Origin: CAVYXF01 sp963772335
Lineage (GTDB): Bacteria; Pseudomonadota; Alphaproteobacteria; Rhizobiales; Rhodomicrobiaceae
Reading direction: 5' to 3'
NCBI GenBank assembly: GCA_963772335.1
Contig: CAVYXF010000004.1
Coordinates: 186,001 to 250,000 of the forward strand
DNA: 64,000 nucleotides
In this document: positions 35,927 to 43,952 of the stretch, piece after piece
Layout: the number at the start of each line of letters is the position of its first letter
Position numbering within the stretch: position 1 is the first letter of the stretch
Notes under the pieces: model-generated
What the model was told of the DNA's origin: nothing
Seen by the model: only the letters and a program-made list of their open reading frames with translations
The model's database searches: none
Program-made: the position numbers and the translations under genes

Positions 35927-37036
35927 GTGACGACCGACGACGAAACTGGTGGCCTGAAGCCTGATCGTCCGCTGCGGCGCGGCTGGACGACTGGCGCCTG
36001 CGCGACGGCTGCGACGCGCGCAGCCTATGAGGCGCTGGTCACCGGCACTTGCCCGGACCCGGTCGAAATTCGCTTGCCCGGCGGCAAGCATGTCGCGTTT
36101 GCCATCGCCTGTTTCGAGCGCGGGGAGGCGAGCGCCACCGCCGGCGTCATCAAGGATGCCGGAGATGATCCCGACGTAACGCATGGCGCGCTGATCAGGG
36201 CAACGCTCCGCGCCGGCGCGCCCGGGTCTGGGGTCAGTTTCCGCGCCGGCGAAGGTGTCGGCACCGTCACGCGGCCCGGCCTGCCAATCCCGCCGGGCGA
36301 GCCGGCCATCAACCCCGTGCCCCGCGAGATGATGCGCTGGGCGGTAGCAGACGTGGCGCAGCAGTTCGGCGCCAGCAGCGATGTGGTGATCGAAATCTCT
36401 ATCCCTGGCGGGGAGGCGCTTGCCGCCAAGACGTTGAACAGCCGGCTTGGCATTGTCGGGGGGCTGTCGATCCTCGGCACGACAGGAATTGTGATCCCGT
36501 TCTCCTGCTCGGCTTGGATTCACTCCATCCATCGTGGCATCGATGTCGCCCGCGCGAGTGGCCTCACCCATATTGCCGGCGCGACCGGCTCGACCTCGGA
36601 GGCGGCGGTGCAGAAGCTCTACGGCTTGAGCGAAACCGCGTTGATCGAGATGGGCGATTTCGTCGGCGGCATGCTGAAATATCTGCGCCAGCATCCCGTG
36701 CCGCGCGTCACCATCGCCGGAGGTTTCGCCAAGATCACCAAGCTCGCCCAAGGGCTTCTCGATCTGCACTCGCGGGCCGGGAGCGTGGATCGGGGCTGGC
36801 TGGCAGCGTTGCTCCAGGCGGAGGGCGCTCCCGCCGATCTGATCGCGCTGGCCACGAGCGCCAACACGGCGCAGCAGATCCTGGAGGCGGCTGCGGCGCG
36901 GGCCTTCCCGCTCGCCGATATGGTGGCGCGGGCCGCGCGGCAGAGTGCGAGCAGCGTTGTTGCGGGCAAGGCGATCGCGCTCGACGTGGTAATTTTCGAC
37001 CGCGCAGGCCGCCTCGTCGGCCGCCATGGCCCTTGA
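35927..37036 (+). CDS. cbiD: Cobalt-precorrin-5B (C1)-methyltransferase
   Basis: 369 residues, GTG start. The family signature LRRGWTTGACATAATRAAYE opens the protein, followed by VIKDAGDDPDVTHG, PAINPVPREMM, SRLGIVGGLSILGTTGIV and GDFVGGMLKYL. CbiD methylates C1 during ring contraction in the anaerobic pathway. Here it sits among aerobic-type cob genes including cobG, while cobF is not seen, so it probably replaces the CobF methylation step. It is on the plus strand between cobB and cobM, which are both on the minus strand. Confidence 0.92.
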   Translation: MTTDDETGGLKPDRPLRRGWTTGACATAATRAAYEALVTGTCPDPVEIRLPGGKHVAFAIACFERGEASATAGVIKDAGDDPDVTHGALIRATLRAGAPGSGVSFRAGEGVGTVTRPGLPIPPGEPAINPVPREMMRWAVADVAQQFGASSDVVIEISIPGGEALAAKTLNSRLGIVGGLSILGTTGIVIPFSCSAWIHSIHRGIDVARASGLTHIAGATGSTSEAAVQKLYGLSETALIEMGDFVGGMLKYLRQHPVPRVTIAGGFAKITKLAQGLLDLHSRAGSVDRGWLAALLQAEGAPADLIALATSANTAQQILEAAAARAFPLADMVARAARQSASSVVAGKAIALDVVIFDRAGRLVGRHGP

Positions 37037-37041
37037 CGGAA

Positions 37042-37803
37042 TCACTCCGCCCTCCCGCGAAACCGGCGCTGATAGCTGGCGTCATAGAGCGCGCTATCGC
37101 GGAAATCCTCCGCCCCAAGCGCCTGTCCTACCAGGATCAGCGCCGTGCGCTCGACAGGCGCGGCCTGCAGCGCTTCGCTGAGCCGCCCGAGCGGCGCGCG
37201 GATGACGCGCTCATCCGGCCAGCTCGCGCGATAGACAATGGCGGCCGGGCAATCCGCGCCGTAGAGCGGCGACAGCTCTTCGACAACTGCATCGAGCGCA
37301 TGGATGGACAGGTGAATGACAAGCGTTGCGCCCGTCGCGGCGAAGGCGGAGAGCGTCTCCTTCGGCGGCATGGAGGAGGCACGGCCCGGCGTGCGGGTCA
37401 GCACCACGGACTGCGCCACTTCCGGTAAGGTCAGCTCCCGGCCGAGCGCTGCCGCGGCTGCGGCGAAGGCCGGCACGCCGGGCGTCACGGTATAGGGAAT
37501 GCCGAGCGCGTCGAGCTGGCGAAGCTGCTCACCGAGCGCGCTCCAGATTGACAGGTCGCCCGAATGCAGCCGCGCGACATCCTCGCCAGCCTGCGTGGCC
37601 CGCTGCATCTCGCTGATGATCTCCTCCAGCGATAGCAGTGCCGTGTCGATGATACGCGCACTGGGCGGGCAATAATCGAGCAGCGCTTTGGGAACCAGCG
37701 AGCCGGCATAAAGGCAGACCGGAGAGCACGCGATAATATCGCGTCCGCGCAAGGTGATGAGATCGGGCGCGCCGGGCCCCGCGCCGATGAAATGCACCGT
37801 CAT
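37042..37803 (-). CDS. cobM: Precorrin-4 C11-methyltransferase
   Basis: 253 residues. It begins TVHFIGAGPGAPDLITLRGR, the tetrapyrrole-methylase glycine-rich SAM site, with SLVPKALLDYC, RLHSGDLSIWSALGEQLRQL, YTVTPGVPAFAAAAAALGRE and LVGQALGAEDF. It adds the C11 methyl in corrin-ring synthesis using SAM. The ATG at 37803 overlaps the cobE stop by 4 bases, so the two are translationally coupled, and it converges on cbiD with a 5-base gap. Confidence 0.93.
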   Translation of the reverse strand: MTVHFIGAGPGAPDLITLRGRDIIACSPVCLYAGSLVPKALLDYCPPSARIIDTALLSLEEIISEMQRATQAGEDVARLHSGDLSIWSALGEQLRQLDALGIPYTVTPGVPAFAAAAAALGRELTLPEVAQSVVLTRTPGRASSMPPKETLSAFAATGATLVIHLSIHALDAVVEELSPLYGADCPAAIVYRASWPDERVIRAPLGRLSEALQAAPVERTALILVGQALGAEDFRDSALYDASYQRRFRGRAE

Positions 37804-38183
37804 CGCCCATCTCCTTCGGCAATGGCGCAAGTCGCGGCTCCGGTGGCGACGCGCGGCACGCGCAGCCGCGATGAAGCGCCCGCCGCAACGAGCGCTGCGG
37901 CCTCGGCCACGGACGGCACGCCGATGGAGGCCTCGGCTCGCGGCGAAGGGGTGACGATCCGGTCCGTTACGGCGCGCAGTTCCTCCCTGGAGCAGGCGAT
38001 CAGCGGCAGTGCGAGCCTGCGCGCCACCATCTGCAGGCCTCGCTCCTCGGCCTTGTCCGCGAGCGTTGCTAGGGCATCGAGGGAGGCCAGCGCCAAATCG
38101 AGCTTGCCGAGCGCCAGCGCGATCGCCGCCTCGATTTCCTCAGCGGACGTGCTACGGCGGAACCCTAGCCCCGCAACCATCAT
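37800..38183 (-). CDS. cobE: Cobalamin biosynthesis protein CobE (CbiG C-terminal domain)
   Basis: 127 residues. The CbiG_C/CobE fold is shown by VAGLGFRRSTSAEEIEAAIA, LATLADKAEERGLQMVARRL and the closing VATGAATCAIAEG, with a conserved Thr-x-Cys-Ala. CobE is needed in aerobic B12 synthesis and probably binds the acyl-modified intermediate after ring contraction. The ATG at 38183 overlaps the cobL stop codon and the cobE stop overlaps the cobM start, giving a tightly coupled cobL-cobE-cobM set. Confidence 0.88.
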   Translation of the reverse strand: MMVAGLGFRRSTSAEEIEAAIALALGKLDLALASLDALATLADKAEERGLQMVARRLALPLIACSREELRAVTDRIVTPSPRAEASIGVPSVAEAAALVAAGASSRLRVPRVATGAATCAIAEGDGR

Positions 38184-39415
38184 GGTTTCACCGCCCGCCA
38201 CTGCGTGACCGGCATGGCCGGCCGCCAGCCGTGCATCCGGCCGACGGCCTCGGCGCGCGCGATCTCAAGACGGACCAACTCGCCGCCAAGCCGAGCAAAC
38301 CGCCGACTGATCGCGGCTTCACTTTCAAGTGACACGGCATTGGCGACCAGTCGCCCGCCGGGTTTCAGCGCGGTCCAGGCGGCGTCGAAGGTCGCGTCAT
38401 TCGAGCCGCCACCGCCGAGGAAGATCGCATCCGGCCGCGGCAATCCGGCGAGCGCTTCCGGAGCCTCGCCGGTCACGATCTCCAGCTCGGGCACGCCAAG
38501 CGCCGCCGCGTTGCGGGCCGCGCGGCTGGCGCGCTCGGGGTTGCGTTCGACGCCGATGGCCCGCAAGGAAGGATGGCACAGCAGCCATTCGATCGCGACC
38601 GATCCGGCACCCAGCCCGATATCCCAAAGCAACTCGCCATGGCGCGGTGCCAGTGCCGAAAGGGTGACCGCGCGGATTTCGCGCTTGGTGAGCTGACCAT
38701 CATTCTCGAACAGCGCGTCGTCGAGGCCCGGCGCGAACGGGATGATCCGCGCGCCCGCCTCCGCCGCGACCTCTACCGCGATGGTGTTGAGAGGCGCGAT
38801 GTCGGTGAGGTCAAAGCGTGCGGCCAGCACGCTGCGCGAGCGTTCTCTTGGGCCGCCGAGGGCCTCGAGCACGGTGAGCCGCGACTGCCCCATATGGCGC
38901 GCCGCGAGCAGGTCCGCGAGCCGGCGCGGCGTCGTCTCATCCCAGGACAGAGCAAGAATGCGGGCACCCGGATGCAGGTGCCGAATAATACCCTCGAGCG
39001 GCCGACCATGGAGCGTCACCAGGGCCGTATCCTGCACCGCCCAGCCCATCCGCGCGGCGGCAAGGCTGAAGGCCGACGCTTGAGGGATGCATAAAAACTC
39101 GCCGGCCGCCAGCTCCGCTGCGAGCTGTTTGCCGATGCCGTAATGAAAGGGATCGCCGCTCGCCAGTACCGCGACTGGCCTGCCGCGATGGCGCAGAATT
39201 TCGGTGATGCCGCCCGCAATCGGGCTCGGCCAGGGGAAGGTGCGGCCGCGGATACAATCTTGCGCGAGCGCGAGGTGGCGCCTGCCGCCGACCACCAGCT
39301 CGGCTGCCTCGATAAGCCGCCGCGCGACCGGCGACAGCCCCGCCGCGCCGTCCTCACCGATGCCAATGATCGACAGCCAACGCCCGCCCGTGCCATGCTG
39401 CGGCCGCTCATTCAT
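38180..39415 (-). CDS. cobL: Precorrin-6Y C5,15-methyltransferase (decarboxylating)
   Basis: 411 residues. The N-terminal CbiE half carries WLSIIGIGEDGAAGLSPVAR, VLASGDPFHYGIGKQLAAEL and the CIPQASAFSLAAARMGW block. The C-terminal CbiT half has TKREIRAVTLSALAPRHGEL, LLWDIGLGAGSVAIEWL (SAM motif I) and IFLGGGGSNDATFDAAW. It methylates C5 and C15 and decarboxylates the ring C acetate. I start at 39415 (NERPQHGTGGRWLSI); a longer open frame continues to 40177 but is antisense to cobK and has no family similarity. The start codon is only 15 bases from that of divergent cobK. Confidence 0.93.
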   Translation of the reverse strand: MNERPQHGTGGRWLSIIGIGEDGAAGLSPVARRLIEAAELVVGGRRHLALAQDCIRGRTFPWPSPIAGGITEILRHRGRPVAVLASGDPFHYGIGKQLAAELAAGEFLCIPQASAFSLAAARMGWAVQDTALVTLHGRPLEGIIRHLHPGARILALSWDETTPRRLADLLAARHMGQSRLTVLEALGGPRERSRSVLAARFDLTDIAPLNTIAVEVAAEAGARIIPFAPGLDDALFENDGQLTKREIRAVTLSALAPRHGELLWDIGLGAGSVAIEWLLCHPSLRAIGVERNPERASRAARNAAALGVPELEIVTGEAPEALAGLPRPDAIFLGGGGSNDATFDAAWTALKPGGRLVANAVSLESEAAISRRFARLGGELVRLEIARAEAVGRMHGWRPAMPVTQWRAVKP

Positions 39416-39430
39416 GGACAACGGACCCTG

Positions 39431-40210
39431 ATGCGCGTTCTGATTCTCGGCGGCACAACGGAAGCCTCGGTCCTCGCGCAGCTGATCGCGGGCGATCCGC
39501 GCTTCGAGGCCACGCTCTCGCTTGCCGGGCGCACTGCCTCGCCCGCGCCGCAGCCTTTGCCCCTGCGCGTCGGCGGCTTTGGCGGCGTCGATGGGCTGAC
39601 ACGTTGGCTCGAGCAGGAGAGCGTGGCGGCCGTTGTCGATGCCACACACCCTTATGCCGCGCGCATCTCGGCCAATGCCGTGGAGGCCTGCGCGAAGCTT
39701 GGTTTGCCGCTCGCCAGCATCGTCCGGCCGCCATGGGAGCGAATGACCGGTGACCGATGGCTGAACGTGGAAAGCGCCGAGACCGCCGCCGCGTTTCTGG
39801 CCAAGCAGCCGCAGCCGCGCCAGATATTCCTGAGCCTTGGCCGTCTCGAGCTCGGTGCATTCGCCGCCGCGCCGCAGCATCGCTACATCGCCCGTACCAT
39901 CGACCCGCCCAAAGGTGTACCGCTTCCGCCAGACATCCGCCTTATCTTCGAGCGCGGCCCCTTCGATCTGGCGGGCGAGGCGCGGCTGCTGGAGGCGGAG
40001 GCGATCGACGCCATCGTGTCGAAGAACTCCGGAGGCGCGGCAACCTACCCGAAAATTGAAGCGGCGCGCGAGCGGGGTGTGCCCGTGTTCATCATCGCGC
40101 GGCCGGTGAAGCCGCATGGCATTGCGATGGCGAGCCCCGCCGAAGCCATGGCCTGGCTGGAGAAATGCGCGGCTCACGGCGAGACGCCGCCTTCCCCGCG
40201 CGGCGTGTAG
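39431..40210 (+). CDS. cobK: Precorrin-6A reductase
   Basis: 259 residues. It opens MRVLILGGTTEASVLAQLIA (nucleotide-binding GGTxE motif) and has VVDATHPYAARISANAVEAC, RPPWERMTGDRW, IFLSLGRLELGAF and a late VSKNSGGAATYPKIEAARER. It reduces precorrin-6A to 6B with NADPH. It is alone on the plus strand: divergent from cobL with 15 bases between start codons, and converging on cobJ with a 37-base 3' overlap. Confidence 0.92.
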   Translation: MRVLILGGTTEASVLAQLIAGDPRFEATLSLAGRTASPAPQPLPLRVGGFGGVDGLTRWLEQESVAAVVDATHPYAARISANAVEACAKLGLPLASIVRPPWERMTGDRWLNVESAETAAAFLAKQPQPRQIFLSLGRLELGAFAAAPQHRYIARTIDPPKGVPLPPDIRLIFERGPFDLAGEARLLEAEAIDAIVSKNSGGAATYPKIEAARERGVPVFIIARPVKPHGIAMASPAEAMAWLEKCAAHGETPPSPRGV

Positions 40211-40960
40211 ACCCAGGGCCGTTTGCCCTCCCGCGCGATGAGCCGCGTCTGGCTCGATCCGATGATGACCAGCGTGCGCATGTCGGCCTGAGCCGGATCG
40301 GCAGCGCTGAGTGAGGTCACGGTGACGACCGCCTCTGCTGTGGCGGCAGCCCGCACGAACAGGACGACCGTCTCCGGCGCCTTGAGGGACGCCAGCAGCT
40401 TTAGCGCGTCGCCAAGCTGATGCGGACGCGCTTTCGAGGCGGGGTTGTAGAGCGCAATGACGAAATCGGCACTGGCCGCCGCACGCAGGCGGCGCTCGAT
40501 GGTCTCCCAGGGCTTCAGATTGTCCGACAGCGAGATGGCGCAGAAGTCGGCCCCGAGCGGGGCGCCCACTTCCGCCGCGGCGGCGAGCATTGCCGTCACC
40601 CCCGGCTCGACGATGACATCCAGCGCGCGCCAGTGCGGCGGGCCGGTGTCGATCGCCTCAAATATTGCTGCGGCCATCGCAAATACGCCCGGATCGCCGC
40701 CGGACACAACGGTGACCTGCCGGCCCGAAGCCGCCAGCTCCAGCGCAAAGCGGGCCGCGCGCCAATTCCTCCCGGTTGTCGGAAGGATGCCGCCTCTGGT
40801 CAGGATCGGACGCTGGCAGGCGGTCAAGATAGGGGCCATAGCCGACGAGGTCGCTTGCCGCCCAGAGGGCATCGCTCGCAGCCGGCGTGATCAGACCGGC
40901 ATCGCCAGGCCCAATCCCGACGATGACCAGCTGGCCGGTAGACCGCGTCGACTTTGCCAT
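40174..40960 (-). CDS. cobJ: Precorrin-3B C17-methyltransferase, frameshifted
   Basis: With one base removed near 40756 the product is about 261 residues. It begins MAKSTRSTGQLVIVGIGPGD with LITPAASDALWAASDLVGYG and PSDNREELAR. After the shift it reads ARFALELAASGRQVTVVSGG, DPGVFAMAAAIFEA, GADFCAISLSDNLKPWE and FVIALYNPASKARPHQ. CobJ methylates C17 and drives ring contraction. In the original frame the N-terminal part would end in nonsense. The frame is also open upstream to an ATG at 41170 across a repeat-derived leader, so the true start is uncertain. Confidence 0.87.
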
Positions 40961-40974
40961 CTGACGGGGTGAAG

Positions 40975-41170
40975 CCTCCTCACCCGGCTCGGCTTGCGCC
41001 TCGCCGCCCTCTCCCGCGGGAGACCCCTGCGAAATAAGGGTTGAAGCACCTCCGGTCCCCTCTCCCAGGGGGAGAGGGAGCGCCCTGCGTCCGTGGCGCC
41101 CTTCCCGACTCCCATCGGGGGATGGGGGAGGAACCGCCGGGTGAGGGGGCTGCGCGGCCTTTCCATTCAT
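40975..41170. repeat. Palindromic repeat cluster between cobI and cobJ
   Basis: Several short palindromes are packed together: CCCTCTCCC with GGGGGAGAGGGAG (about 41055-41081), CTCCCATCGGGGGATGGGGGAG (about 41108-41130) and CCGCCGGGTGAGGGGGC (about 41132-41150). CCTCACCCGGC and CCCTCTCCCGCGGGAG lie at about 40978-41030. The motifs are the same as those inside cobN. The minus-strand frame stays open through the cluster and into cobJ, so the repeat may be translated as an N-terminal extension. Confidence 0.75.
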
Positions 41171-41186
41171 GGCTAGGGTCGCCTTG

Positions 41187-41945
41187 TCACAACGCTCTCC
41201 CCTGGCCGGGGATCAGCACGATGGAGAAGTAGGGGCCGCGTTCGGCCGTGCAGTCGGCAAGCGGGATGATACGCTCATCCGGCATGGTGCCGCGCTCGAC
41301 ATAGATCGCGCGTGCGAGCAGGCCCGCCGCCTCCACCGCACGGCGCACCTTGGGCAGATGCCGGCCGACCTTCATGATGACCGCCGCATCGGTTTGGCGC
41401 AGTCGATCAGCGAGGCGCTCCTCGGGCAGCGTGCCGGTCAGCACGGTGAGGATGTCGTCGCCCCAGGTAATCGGCACGTCCGCGCGCGCCCAGCAGCCCG
41501 ACATCCCCGTGACGCCCGGCACGATCTCAACGGGGAAATCGGCGGCAAGGCGCCGCCACATATGCATGCAGGAGCCATAAAAGAACGGATCGCCCTCGGC
41601 GAGCAGGCCGACCGAGTGCCCCTCGCGCAGGAGACCCGAAAGCCGGTCGGCCGCTGCGGCATAGAAGGCCGAAATCTGAGCCTGATAGGCCGGATCGGCA
41701 GCGGGGATTTCCTCGGTCAGCGGATATTCCAGCCGGATTTCCTCGCGGCCCGGTGCGATCAGCGGATCGGCGATGCTGCGCGCATTGCCGCGCACCCCCC
41801 GCTTGGCGAAATAGGCAATGATGCTGACGGTCCGCACCAGACCTGCGGCCCGGAGCGTCATGTAGCGCGCATCGCCCGGCCCGACGCCGATGCCGTAGAG
41901 GGTGCCAGGGCGCGCCTCGCCCGCAAGCGTTTCGAGCGCGATCAT
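41187..41945 (-). CDS. cobI: Precorrin-2 C20-methyltransferase
   Basis: 252 residues from the ATG at 41945, which overlaps the cobH stop by 4 bases. It has GTLYGIGVGPGDARYMTLRA (SAM-site glycine loop), GLLAEGDPFFYGSCMHMWRR, VEIVPGVTGMSGCWARADVP and VIMKVGRHLPKVRRAVEAAG. CobI methylates C20 of precorrin-2, the first committed step of the corrin branch. An upstream extension of the open frame overlaps cobH out of phase and is not used. Confidence 0.94.
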   Translation of the reverse strand: MIALETLAGEARPGTLYGIGVGPGDARYMTLRAAGLVRTVSIIAYFAKRGVRGNARSIADPLIAPGREEIRLEYPLTEEIPAADPAYQAQISAFYAAAADRLSGLLREGHSVGLLAEGDPFFYGSCMHMWRRLAADFPVEIVPGVTGMSGCWARADVPITWGDDILTVLTGTLPEERLADRLRQTDAAVIMKVGRHLPKVRRAVEAAGLLARAIYVERGTMPDERIIPLADCTAERGPYFSIVLIPGQGRAL

Positions 41946-42571
41946 TCCGCCTCGCTCGCCAGCGCATTGACGGCGGCAACGGCCATGGCGCTGCCGCCCT
42001 TGCGCCCGTGCAGCACCAGGCAGGGTATGCGGCCGTCTGCGGCGAGCGCCGCCTTCGACTCCGCCGCACCGACAAAGCCGACGGGCAGGCCGATGATGGC
42101 GGCGGGACGCGGTGCGCCTTCGTCCAGCATCTCCAACAGCCGAAACAACGCGGTCGGCGCATTGCCGATGGCGACCAGTGCCCCGGCGAGATGCGGCCGC
42201 CACAGCTCCAGCGCCGCCGCGGAGCGCGTGGTCTTCAGCTCGGCAGCGAGCTCAGGCACTTGCGGGTGGCCTAGCGTACAGATCACGGCGTTGTTCGCAG
42301 GCAGGCGGCCTAAGGTGATACCGTTCGCCACCATTTTGGAATCGCACAGGACCGGCGCGCCGCCGGCAAGCGCGGCGCGGCCATCGGCGACGAAGGTCTC
42401 CGACATGGCGATGTCGCGCCCGATCTCCGGCATGCCGCAGGCGTGGATCATGCGCACGACCACCTTCTCGGCGTGACCGGTGAAGCGCACCAAATCGGCT
42501 TCGGCGCGGATAATGGCGAAAGACCGCGCGTAGATCTCCGCGCCGTCGCGGATATAGCTGCGCTCAGCCAC
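41942..42571 (-). CDS. cobH: Precorrin-8X methylmutase
   Basis: 209 residues. It starts ERSYIRDGAEIYARSFAIIR, has the active-site His in VVVRMIHACGMPEIG, and further conserved blocks CDSKMVANGITLGRLPANN, AIGNAPTALFRLLEML and IIGLPVGFVGAAESKAAL. CobH moves the methyl group from C11 to C12, producing hydrogenobyrinate. It overlaps cobG by 8 bases and cobI by 4, in a tightly packed operon. Confidence 0.94.
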   Translation of the reverse strand: MAERSYIRDGAEIYARSFAIIRAEADLVRFTGHAEKVVVRMIHACGMPEIGRDIAMSETFVADGRAALAGGAPVLCDSKMVANGITLGRLPANNAVICTLGHPQVPELAAELKTTRSAAALELWRPHLAGALVAIGNAPTALFRLLEMLDEGAPRPAAIIGLPVGFVGAAESKAALAADGRIPCLVLHGRKGGSAMAVAAVNALASEAE

Positions 42572-43952
42572 GGCGCGCGGCTCCTGGGGATTTGGATGGT
42601 GCCGCTAATCCCGCCGGGATTTCGGATAAGCTGATGAAAGTGCCGCCTTCCTCGCGCGCGGGGGCGCCGCGCATCAAGCGATAGCCGCCTGGCACGCCGA
42701 CCAGCGTGAGGTCGGCGGGCGCGGAGCTCGCGCAGCCCTTCGCGCAACCGGAGACATGCGCCGTCCCGGAGAAGCCGGTCGCCGCCATCCAGCCCGCGAT
42801 TGCTTTAGCGTCGGTGCGGGTGTCGGCATGGGCCGAGCGGCAGGCCGGATGGCCGGGGCAGGCCTGGATACGCATCAGAGGATCGCCTGCCTCCGTCACA
42901 AAGCCAGCCTGGCGCGCCGACGCAGCGATGTATTTGGCAGCCGCCTCGCTCTCTACGCGGAGATAGAGGATGCGCCAGGGTGACAGCCGGATTTCCGCCG
43001 CGAGCTGCGCAAGTACCTGGAGCTGCCCCGCCTCGATGCGTCCGAAGGGGACGCCGAGTCCAATGACCGCAAGATCAGCACCGAGCTCGGCGTAGCCGAT
43101 GCCGGGGTGAGCGGCCACGCGTGCCGCTGCGTCAGGCTCAAAATGCTCAAGCCCAGGTGTTTTGCCTGCGATCACCGCACAGACTGCGGCGACGGCGCAC
43201 TCCGGTGCCATCACGCCAACCCACTCATTGGCGCATGCCATGGCAATCATCGGCCGACCCTCGATCAGGCAGGCGAGCAGCCGAATGTCCGCGCGCACAT
43301 CTGCAAGGGTCAGCAGGCCGTCTGCGGAAAGATCGGGGTCGCTTGACCAGCGGCGCTTCGACAAGTCGGGGCGCCCGCTCTCCTCGTGGGAACCTCCGTG
43401 AGATGGGCGTGGAAGTGCATCCGGTTCCCTCTCCTTATGGGAGAGGGAACCGTTGGCAAACGCAAGCTGCTCAGGGTTTTCGTCGCGCTGTTCGGCGTTC
43501 AATTCGCGATTTCCGCCGTCGAGGACGAAGCTGAACTTCGCCGGCAGCGCTCGGGCTGAGGGTTCGGTCGTGAGGCATTCCGCCAGCTCCGCCGCAAGGG
43601 GGCGCATGTCCATCACCTCGCAAGGGTTTAGGCCGGCGAAAGGGCTGATGACAATGTTGCGGACACTCTCCGCTTCAGCCGACTCATCGAGCATGCCAAG
43701 CGCGCCGAGCGCTTCCTGCAAGGCCCCGAGGGTCTGGGGCCTCACGCCGCGAATCTGCAGATTGGCCCGGCGTGTCAAATCGATATGGCCATTGCCGTAG
43801 CTTTCCGCGGCCACCGCAATGCCCGCCATCTCGCCGCGGCTGAGACTCCCGCCGCGCGTGCGAATGCGCACGATCAGCCCATCGCCGCTCTCCATCGGGC
43901 GCAGCGCACCGGGGCACCAGCCCTTCACCTCGAATGCCGGCGCGGTGGTCAT
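42564..43952 (-). CDS. cobG: Precorrin-3B synthase with internal repeat-derived insertion
   Basis: 462 residues; typical CobG proteins are nearer 400. The first ferredoxin-like half has EVKGWCPGALRPMESGDGLI and LTRRANLQIRGVRP. The Fe-S/siroheme-type Cys residues are CPGHPACRSAHADTRT and VSGCAKGCASS near the C-terminus. CobG hydroxylates C20 of precorrin-3A using O2 and forms the gamma-lactone. About 55 residues around the middle (about 43340-43500 on the window) do not fit the family and include a translated 13-base-arm palindrome, yet the frame is kept. This marks an aerobic pathway. It overlaps cobN by 4 bases. Confidence 0.9.
   Translation of the reverse strand: MTTAPAFEVKGWCPGALRPMESGDGLIVRIRTRGGSLSRGEMAGIAVAAESYGNGHIDLTRRANLQIRGVRPQTLGALQEALGALGMLDESAEAESVRNIVISPFAGLNPCEVMDMRPLAAELAECLTTEPSARALPAKFSFVLDGGNRELNAEQRDENPEQLAFANGSLSHKEREPDALPRPSHGGSHEESGRPDLSKRRWSSDPDLSADGLLTLADVRADIRLLACLIEGRPMIAMACANEWVGVMAPECAVAAVCAVIAGKTPGLEHFEPDAAARVAAHPGIGYAELGADLAVIGLGVPFGRIEAGQLQVLAQLAAEIRLSPWRILYLRVESEAAAKYIAASARQAGFVTEAGDPLMRIQACPGHPACRSAHADTRTDAKAIAGWMAATGFSGTAHVSGCAKGCASSAPADLTLVGVPGGYRLMRGAPAREEGGTFISLSEIPAGLAAPSKSPGAARRG
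43422..43452. repeat. Palindromic element inside cobG
   Basis: A perfect inverted repeat with 13-base arms, CGGTTCCCTCTCC and GGAGAGGGAACCG, around a 5-base loop. Its core CCCTCTCC / GGAGAGGG is the same as in the repeats within cobN and upstream of cobJ. It is read in frame as part of cobG in a segment that has no counterpart in family members. Confidence 0.75.

Noticed and set aside
39416..40177. N-terminal extension of cobL on the minus strand
   Set aside because: The extra 254 codons are antisense to cobK and share nothing with CobL proteins; the family start lies at about 39415.
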